9,629 nucleotides of DNA from contig URJU01000078.1 of assembly GCA_900548315.1 (NCBI GenBank), positions 1 through 9,629 of the forward strand, given 5' to 3'. The stretch comes from an uncultured Coprococcus sp. (lineage in GTDB: Bacteria > Bacillota > Clostridia > Lachnospirales > Lachnospiraceae). The translations under genes were made by a program, and so were the position numbers. Position 1 is the first letter of the stretch; each line of letters starts with the position of its first letter. Positions 5,785 through 9,629 of this stretch are shown here, piece by piece. The notes under the pieces are model-generated. The model saw only the letters and a list, made by a program, of their open reading frames with translations, was not told where the DNA came from and searched no databases.

Positions 5785-7686
5785 TTACCCTATCACTCCA
5801 TACAGTGTCTCAAGAAACACGATAGGCAGAAACGGCTTGGTTATATAATCCTCAACTCCCAACGTCCTTGCCCTCTCTATTAATTGGTAATCTTTGTATG
5901 CCGTGACAAATATAACAGGTGCATCCGTTATCTTACGGAGTTTCTCCAGCGTCTCAAATCCGTCCATCTCCGGCATCTCAATATCCAAAATGATTAGGTC
6001 TACATGCTTGTTTTCTACTATCTCTATAGCCTGTTCTCCACTTTCCGCTGCAATTATCTTGTAGAGTGGTTCATCCTTACATATATTCTCTATAAGTCTT
6101 ACATTTATCCTCTCATCATCGACTACCAGGATGTTGCTCTCCATCTTTTCAGCCTGTCTCATATGATAATCCTCATCCTCACTGATCATCTGAAGCATGA
6201 TATCCGCTATAGCCGGGTCAAACTGACTTCCCTTGCCTTTTTCCATCTCATCACGGACTATCTTCTGAGGCAGAGCATATCTGTAACTTCTATTGGATGT
6301 CATGGCATCATAACTGTCTGCCACCGCTATTATCCTTGCACATTCCGGTATATTCTCGCCCTTTAATCCGCTCGGGTATCCCTTTCCGTCATATCTCTCA
6401 TGGTGATATTTTGCTCCCACAGCAAGATCTGGAAATGCATTGATATTTTTTAGTATATGATATCCATTTACACAATGGAGTTTTATCATGGAAAACTCCT
6501 CATCTGTAAGTCTGCCCGGCTTGTTAATAATGTTATCCGGGATACGAATCTTTCCCATATCATGCAGCAGAGCAATCTGATACATCTCATCCTGTTCCTT
6601 GACAGATCTTCCCATTCGTTTTACCAGTTCACGGCTGTATCTTGCTACACGCACCGAGTGGCCTTTTGTATACTTATCCTTCGCATCTATCGTCTTGGCA
6701 AATGCCTGCATAACCATATTGTTGAGTTCTGTCAGTTCATTGTTGGTCTCATCAAGCTGATTGAGTGTGACATCAGTTCTTCTCTTTGACCTGGTGCAGA
6801 AAAATACGATAATTGCATACAGGACTATTCCAACACCTGCAGCATATCCTATAAGTTTTCTCATGTTCTTATACAGATTCTCATTTGTGATAACCATGAC
6901 AACATGCCACTCATTCATGATAGAGCTGCTAAACACAGTTACCTTTTTATCGTCAATTACAGTCTCAAACGACTTTCCATCATGGCTTTTCATCCCGCCT
7001 ATGATAGTTTTGTTCTCGCCTTCAGCATAATTCTGCCCTATCTCGTCTTTATCAGCGTGTGTTATAACCAGTCCACTCCTGTCACATACAAATCCATACC
7101 CCTGTCCATTTAATTGTATGTTCTCCGTATCAGTCTGTATAGTATCAAGGCTAACATCAAGAGATATAACACTCTCTCCGTCATATAGCAGCTGACTCAC
7201 CGAAACCATGATCGTGTCTGTCTTGGCATCAAAATATGGCTCACCAATCGTAGGCTCACCTGACGCAGCAACCGCTGCCTTATACCATTCTTGATCCTGA
7301 GGAACATAATCGGAATCCGGCTCCCAGCCAATACCATCAAGATAGTCCCCATTTACCAATCCATATATACCAGTAAACGTTTCATCTATATCCTTGTGAT
7401 AATAGTCCGACTCACTGGTAAAAAAATCCTGTATATCACGGGAAGAACGACCGTCACGCATCATATGCTCTACCGTAAACCTTGTGAGTTCTACAGCATC
7501 CATTGCACGGCTCAGATAGGAATCCATATGCTCTCTCTCCTGCTCCAAAGTCTCCGCTCCAAGAGCGAGCGTGTCATTCACTGATTTTCTATAAAATGTC
7601 ATGATAGTAGATACCGACAACACAACGACAGCTGCAAAGCTCACCACTAGTGTCAATATGTACTGTTTCCTGCTCACATTCTTCAT
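5785..7686 (-). CDS. Membrane Cache-HD-GYP-receiver protein, probable c-di-GMP phosphodiesterase
   Basis: I place the start at ATG 7684-7686 (633 aa) because GGGAGG lies just upstream; a frame open 30 codons further upstream has no such site. Order: membrane helix (10-31), extracellular double-Cache sensor (about 33-270, with GIYGLVNGDYLDG and WYKAAVAASGEP), second helix (278-298), HD-GYP domain (about 325-505) and C-terminal receiver (518-633). HD-GYP ligands are intact: His343, His375-Asp376 (LLHDMGK), His404, His428-His429 and Asp457, with GYP at 436-438 (DGKGYP), so c-di-GMP hydrolysis to pGpG/GMP is expected. The receiver has Asp523/Asp524, phospho-acceptor Asp568 (LDIEMPEMDG), Thr595 and Lys617. 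A receiver after an HD-GYP domain, in a membrane sensor, is the reverse of the usual REC-HD-GYP order. The Hpt gene follows directly. An outside ligand probably acts through Cache while phosphorelay acts through REC; this is inference. Confidence 0.93.
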   Translation of the reverse strand: MKNVSRKQYILTLVVSFAAVVVLSVSTIMTFYRKSVNDTLALGAETLEQEREHMDSYLSRAMDAVELTRFTVEHMMRDGRSSRDIQDFFTSESDYYHKDIDETFTGIYGLVNGDYLDGIGWEPDSDYVPQDQEWYKAAVAASGEPTIGEPYFDAKTDTIMVSVSQLLYDGESVISLDVSLDTIQTDTENIQLNGQGYGFVCDRSGLVITHADKDEIGQNYAEGENKTIIGGMKSHDGKSFETVIDDKKVTVFSSSIMNEWHVVMVITNENLYKNMRKLIGYAAGVGIVLYAIIVFFCTRSKRRTDVTLNQLDETNNELTELNNMVMQAFAKTIDAKDKYTKGHSVRVARYSRELVKRMGRSVKEQDEMYQIALLHDMGKIRIPDNIINKPGRLTDEEFSMIKLHCVNGYHILKNINAFPDLAVGAKYHHERYDGKGYPSGLKGENIPECARIIAVADSYDAMTSNRSYRYALPQKIVRDEMEKGKGSQFDPAIADIMLQMISEDEDYHMRQAEKMESNILVVDDERINVRLIENICKDEPLYKIIAAESGEQAIEIVENKHVDLIILDIEMPEMDGFETLEKLRKITDAPVIFVTAYKDYQLIERARTLGVEDYITKPFLPIVFLETLYGVIG

Positions 7687-7710
7687 GCCAATCCTCCCTA
7701 TCTCATGCAA

Positions 7711-7738
7711 ATAATATCTTAACACATTGTTATGACAA
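7711..7738 (-). promoter_or_regulatory. Candidate promoter for the HD-GYP-REC/Hpt operon
   Basis: On the minus strand, TTGTCA (7733-7738) and TATTAT (7711-7716) are 16 bases apart, 24 bases before the chosen start codon. Each hexamer has one mismatch to consensus. It overlaps the 3' end of the second XRE frame and lies downstream of the terminator at 7772-7809, so the operon would not depend on XRE transcription. Confidence 0.55.
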
Positions 7739-8024
7739 AACAAAGTTTTATAGTTTCTTTTATGAAATATGCACAAAAAACAACCTCCTGGCGGTTTCCC
7801 ACCAGAAGGTCATCAATCCCCACCCCAAAGAGGCAGGCCATTGCATACATATTGTCAAATGTCGGCAGACATTCGCCTCGCTGCCATTTGTAAATTGATA
7901 CCGGCTCATTGAACCCTAAAAATGTCTGCAATGCTTTCACTGTGATTCCTTTCTGCTGTCTCACTTCCTTGATCCTCATGCCTGTAGCTTTAAGATCGAT
8001 CATCGGAAAATTCGTCTGTGCCAT
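7719..8024 (-). CDS. Small XRE-family HTH regulator (second paralogue) with non-homologous tail
   Basis: Residues 8-74 form the same single HTH domain as the protein at 1827-2081: MIDLKATGMRIKEVRQQKG (8-26), LGFNEPVSIYKWQRG (36-50) and PTFDNMYAMACLFGVGIDDL (54-73). Shared features are the ID..xTG start, the IYKWQ recognition-helix segment and the VDD/IDD end. The start ATG (8022-8024) has AAGGAAGG about 7 bases upstream. Residues 75-101 (starting VGNRQEVVF and ending CFVITMC) have no counterpart in the paralogue. They are encoded by a strong intrinsic terminator and by the promoter of the next operon, so the frame past about codon 83 is probably rarely transcribed; the natural product may be shorter, or its stop may have been lost. 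Targets are unknown; a short dyad TGATA-AGTA-TATCA at 8160-8173 upstream could be an operator. Confidence 0.78.
   Translation of the reverse strand: MAQTNFPMIDLKATGMRIKEVRQQKGITVKALQTFLGFNEPVSIYKWQRGECLPTFDNMYAMACLFGVGIDDLLVGNRQEVVFCAYFIKETIKLCFVITMC
7772..7809 (-). terminator. Intrinsic terminator inside the second XRE gene
   Basis: On the minus strand, CCTTCTGGTGG (7799-7809) pairs fully with CCGCCAGGAGG (7784-7794), 11 bp with two G-U pairs, closed by a GAAA (GNRA) tetraloop and followed by TTGTTTTTTGTG. It has every hallmark of a rho-independent terminator, yet lies about 50 bases before the frame's stop codon. Confidence 0.82.
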
Positions 8025-8255
8025 AAAACATACCTTCCTTTCATAACTGCTATAAACCAGGTTCCACCTTTATCCCCTGTTAAGTCCATAGCCGGATAAG
8101 ATATCTGAATATAATAAAAAAGAAAATTTGACACCACTTTTGATCCATGAAGGAATCTTTGATAAGTATATCATGTCTAAACCACAGATTAAAAGTAAAC
8201 CCATAGTTTAATTTTTAAATTTATATGCAGCACTATTTATTGCCTTATACTTGTG

Positions 8256-8831
8256 CTACTGCTGCCGTCTTCCCATTAGGCCGACATATGCAGCAACCAT
8301 TTCAACTACGCCGTCCACACCTATCTTTATCTCGTCAAGGCACAGATCATAGTTGCCGGAATATCCCCAATTCTCGCCGCTGTAATAGTCATGATAACTG
8401 CGTCTTCTCGCGTCCGTCTCCTCCACAAGGATCTTTGCTTTACGCTCGGAAACGCCATGTTTTTCTGCGATTCTCTTCACTCTGCCGTCAATATCTCCAC
8501 ACAGAAATACTCTCACGACATCTTCTCTGTCCTTGAACGCAAAATCTGATGCCCTGCCAACAACTACACAATCCTGCCCATCCAGCAGTTCTGCAAGCGC
8601 TTTTCCAGGCGTAGTATACCGCACTGACAAAAAGTCATCAGATACGGAAGTCATCATGGAGTCTATCGTTTTCTCTCCAAAGAAGAGCGGATATTTGTCG
8701 TATATCCCTTTCTTCTTTGCAAGCGCTACTATCTCCTTCTTCGTGTAATGGGGTATTTTATATTGTTCCGAAAGTCTCCTCGCCACCTCATCCCCATCGC
8801 ATCCACATTCTCTGCCTATCGTTATGACCAT
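8256..8831 (-). CDS. Cytidylate-kinase-like family protein
   Basis: The 191-residue protein fits the cytidylate-kinase-like (AAA_26-type) P-loop family common in Clostridia. ITIGRECGCDGDEVARRLSE (3-22) replaces a classical Walker A; CDGDE stands where GSGG-type residues are common. VVVGRASDFAF (89-99) matches the GR-x-A-D strand, VRVFLCGD (106-113) follows, and the lid-like ETDARRRSYHDYYSGENWG (138-156) with YDLCLD (161-166) is characteristic. Relatives are predicted nucleotide kinases but their substrate is generally unproven; it is not the housekeeping Cmk. The start has AAGGAGG at 8840-8846 region, good spacing. It is 23 bases behind the small membrane-protein ORF, so the two are likely co-transcribed. 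I see no clear terminator downstream. Confidence 0.85.
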   Translation of the reverse strand: MVITIGRECGCDGDEVARRLSEQYKIPHYTKKEIVALAKKKGIYDKYPLFFGEKTIDSMMTSVSDDFLSVRYTTPGKALAELLDGQDCVVVGRASDFAFKDREDVVRVFLCGDIDGRVKRIAEKHGVSERKAKILVEETDARRRSYHDYYSGENWGYSGNYDLCLDEIKIGVDGVVEMVAAYVGLMGRRQQ

Positions 8832-8854
8832 ATTCTTGCCTCCTTATCTCTGTG

Positions 8855-9013
8855 TTATTTTTTATACTCTTTACTATCCAGATCTATTATACCACCCTGC
8901 GCAGTAAATATATGTTCAATATCTATCGGTTTCTCTATCTCTGCCGTATACATCTGCGCCTTGTGACGTCTCATGGCAAACTGCCAGAATACAAGTGCTA
9001 TAAGCAGCGCCAT
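8855..9013 (-). CDS. Small single-pass membrane protein (52 aa; 55 aa with GTG start at 9022)
   Basis: The frame opens at ATG 9011-9013 with a hydrophobic helix, ALLIALVFWQFAM (2-14), followed by the positive patch RRHK (15-18), so the N-terminus would be outside and the short charged tail (ending LDSKEYKK) inside. An in-frame GTG at 9020-9022 adds three residues (VFS). No strong RBS precedes either start; AAGAGA lies just upstream of the GTG. It ends 23 bases before the cytidylate-kinase-like gene. Codon use and the helix-plus-basic-residue pattern make it look real. Function unknown; it might anchor or regulate its partner. Confidence 0.6.
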   Translation of the reverse strand: MALLIALVFWQFAMRRHKAQMYTAEIEKPIDIEHIFTAQGGIIDLDSKEYKK

Positions 9014-9031
9014 TGAAAACACGTTTCTCTT

Positions 9032-9040
9032 ATTATATCA
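9032..9040 (-). promoter_or_regulatory. Candidate extended -10 promoter for the small membrane protein/kinase-like unit
   Basis: On the minus strand TGATATAAT is a perfect -10 with the extended TG motif. No good -35 hexamer sits at 16-18 bases. Transcription would start only about 3 to 12 bases ahead of the GTG/ATG codons, implying a very short leader. Confidence 0.5.
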
Positions 9041-9089
9041 CTTTTTGACCAAACGGAATGCCGGCATCGTATTTTATCCGTATATTTGA

Positions 9090-9118
9090 TTTACAAATTA
9101 TCCAAGCCGTGATAACAT
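9090..9118 (+). promoter_or_regulatory. Candidate promoter for the PH-domain gene
   Basis: TTTACA (9090-9095) and TAACAT (9113-9118) are 17 bases apart, 28 bases before the start codon. A perfect 10-bp palindrome, ATGCCGGCAT (9058-9067), lies just upstream between the two divergent promoters and could bind a regulator. Confidence 0.4.
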
Positions 9119-9146
9119 CTAAAAAAGATTACAGGGAGGGTTACAT

Positions 9147-9533
9147 ATGCCAAATATTGTATGGAAAGACAGAAAGCGTACCTTATTCGGACTGCCTTGG
9201 TCATTCACCAAGTACAGCCTGTCCGATGACAGACTTTTTATAAGCACAGGTTTTCTAAATACCAAGGAAGATGAAGTCAGACTCTACAGGATCATGGACA
9301 TCTCACTGAACCGCTCACTCGGTCAGAGAATGTTCGGTCTCGGCACCATCAAGTGCTGTTCAGCAGACAAAACTCTCGGAGATTTTGAGATAAAGAACAT
9401 CAAGAAATCCAAGGAAGTAAAGGAAAAGCTCTCTGAGATGGTTGAGAATGAGAGAAACCGAAAGAAAGTCACAAGCCGTGAATTCATCGACCACGAAGAC
9501 GATGATTTCGATGATGGACATGACAATATGTAA
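9147..9533 (+). CDS. PH-domain-containing protein (bacterial PH, YdbS/YdbT-like)
   Basis: The 128-residue protein starts with WKDRKRTLFGLPWSFTKYSL (6-25), RLFISTGFLNTKEDEVRLYR (29-48), IMDISLNRSLGQRMFGLGTI (49-68) and SADKTLGDFEIKNI (72-85). These are the strands and the conserved E-x-RLYRI-D-I segment of bacterial PH (bPH_2) domains. Residues 88-106 form the terminal helix (EVKEKLSEMVENERNR), and the tail is strongly acidic (HEDDDFDDGHD). There is no membrane helix, unlike the related YdbS/YdbT proteins, so it is probably cytosolic. Function of the family is not established. RBS AGGGAGGG (9133-9140) precedes the ATG by 6 bases. It is divergent from the small membrane protein gene. Confidence 0.85.
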   Translation: MPNIVWKDRKRTLFGLPWSFTKYSLSDDRLFISTGFLNTKEDEVRLYRIMDISLNRSLGQRMFGLGTIKCCSADKTLGDFEIKNIKKSKEVKEKLSEMVENERNRKKVTSREFIDHEDDDFDDGHDNM

Positions 9534-9570
9534 ATGTCTTAGATCACACATATGAAAATTTATATTTCAG

Positions 9571-9619
9571 CATCAAAAAAGCACGCTAAGCCACTTATTT
9601 TACGAGCGACAGCGTGCTT
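9571..9619 (-). terminator. Terminator at right edge, best oriented for a minus-strand gene beyond the window
   Basis: AAGCACGCT (9579-9587) pairs perfectly with AGCGTGCTT (9611-9619). On the minus strand the hairpin runs straight into TTTTTTGATG; on the plus strand the following bases (GCTGTATTTC) are a poor T-tract. It implies a convergent minus-strand gene to the right and may also help end the PH-domain transcript. Confidence 0.72.
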
Positions 9620-9629
9620 GCTGTATTTC

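Noticed and set aside
7687..7776. N-terminal extension of the HD-GYP protein by 30 residues
   Set aside because: The internal ATG at 7684-7686 has a good GGGAGG site and directly precedes the membrane helix; the extension overlaps the candidate promoter and the XRE tail.
8000..8089. 29-codon ORF overlapping the start of the second XRE gene, analogous to the small ORF before the first
   Set aside because: No ribosome binding site precedes its ATG and it is short, so the parallel with the first XRE locus is probably chance.
1..9629. Search for CRISPR arrays, tRNA/rRNA genes, transposases, phage or plasmid genes
   Set aside because: No regularly spaced repeats, no cloverleaf-like or rRNA-like stretches and no mobile-element proteins were seen; only the REP-like repeat hints at mobility.

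Overview
The window reads as a chromosomal segment from a low-to-moderate GC, Gram-positive Clostridia-type anaerobe, most likely a gut Lachnospiraceae (Coprococcus/Eubacterium/Butyrivibrio-like). This is inferred from strong AGGAGG-type ribosome binding sites, protein flavours (short DXS-like synthase, Cache-HD-GYP-receiver protein, cytidylate-kinase-like protein, small PH-domain protein) and a REP-like GGGGAC...GTCCCC repeat that I associate with this group. There is no phage, plasmid, transposase, CRISPR, rRNA or tRNA signal. Most genes are on the minus strand; only the serpin and the PH-domain gene are on the plus strand.

Layout, left to right. (1) 1-1672, minus: a MerR regulator followed by the first 356 codons of a 1-deoxyxylulose-5-phosphate-synthase-like ThDP enzyme running off the left edge. 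The promoter has the 19-bp spacer and perfect dyad typical of MerR-controlled promoters, and the regulator has a lone Cys at residue 52, as in aldehyde-sensing AdhR/NmlR proteins. (2) 1692-1796: a GC-rich REP-like repeat and a terminator. (3) 1827-2190, minus: a small XRE regulator translationally overlapped by a 38-codon ORF. (4) 2191-2688: a long, fully paired hairpin with T-tracts on both sides and another possible small ORF. (5) 2689-3613, minus: a VOC/glyoxalase-fold protein and a DUF4186 protein. (6) 3712-5246, plus: a lipoprotein serpin with its own promoter, RBS and strong terminator. (7) 5255-7738, minus: an Hpt phosphotransfer protein preceded by a membrane Cache-HD-GYP-REC protein, a c-di-GMP phosphodiesterase/phosphorelay pair. 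(8) 7719-8024, minus: a second XRE regulator, paralogous to the first, with an intrinsic terminator inside its ORF. (9) 8256-9022, minus: a one-helix small membrane protein followed by a cytidylate-kinase-like protein. (10) 9090-9533, plus: a PH-domain protein, then a hairpin at the right edge that best terminates a minus-strand gene beyond the window.

The most interesting points are the Cys52 MerR/DXS-like operon with an almost ideal operator, the HD-GYP-REC/Hpt pair without a local histidine kinase, the surface-anchored serpin with an extended reactive-centre loop, the XRE gene whose message should end before its stop codon, and three small ORFs that ordinary gene callers are likely to miss. 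Functional links between blocks are not shown by the sequence; each block looks like its own transcription unit.
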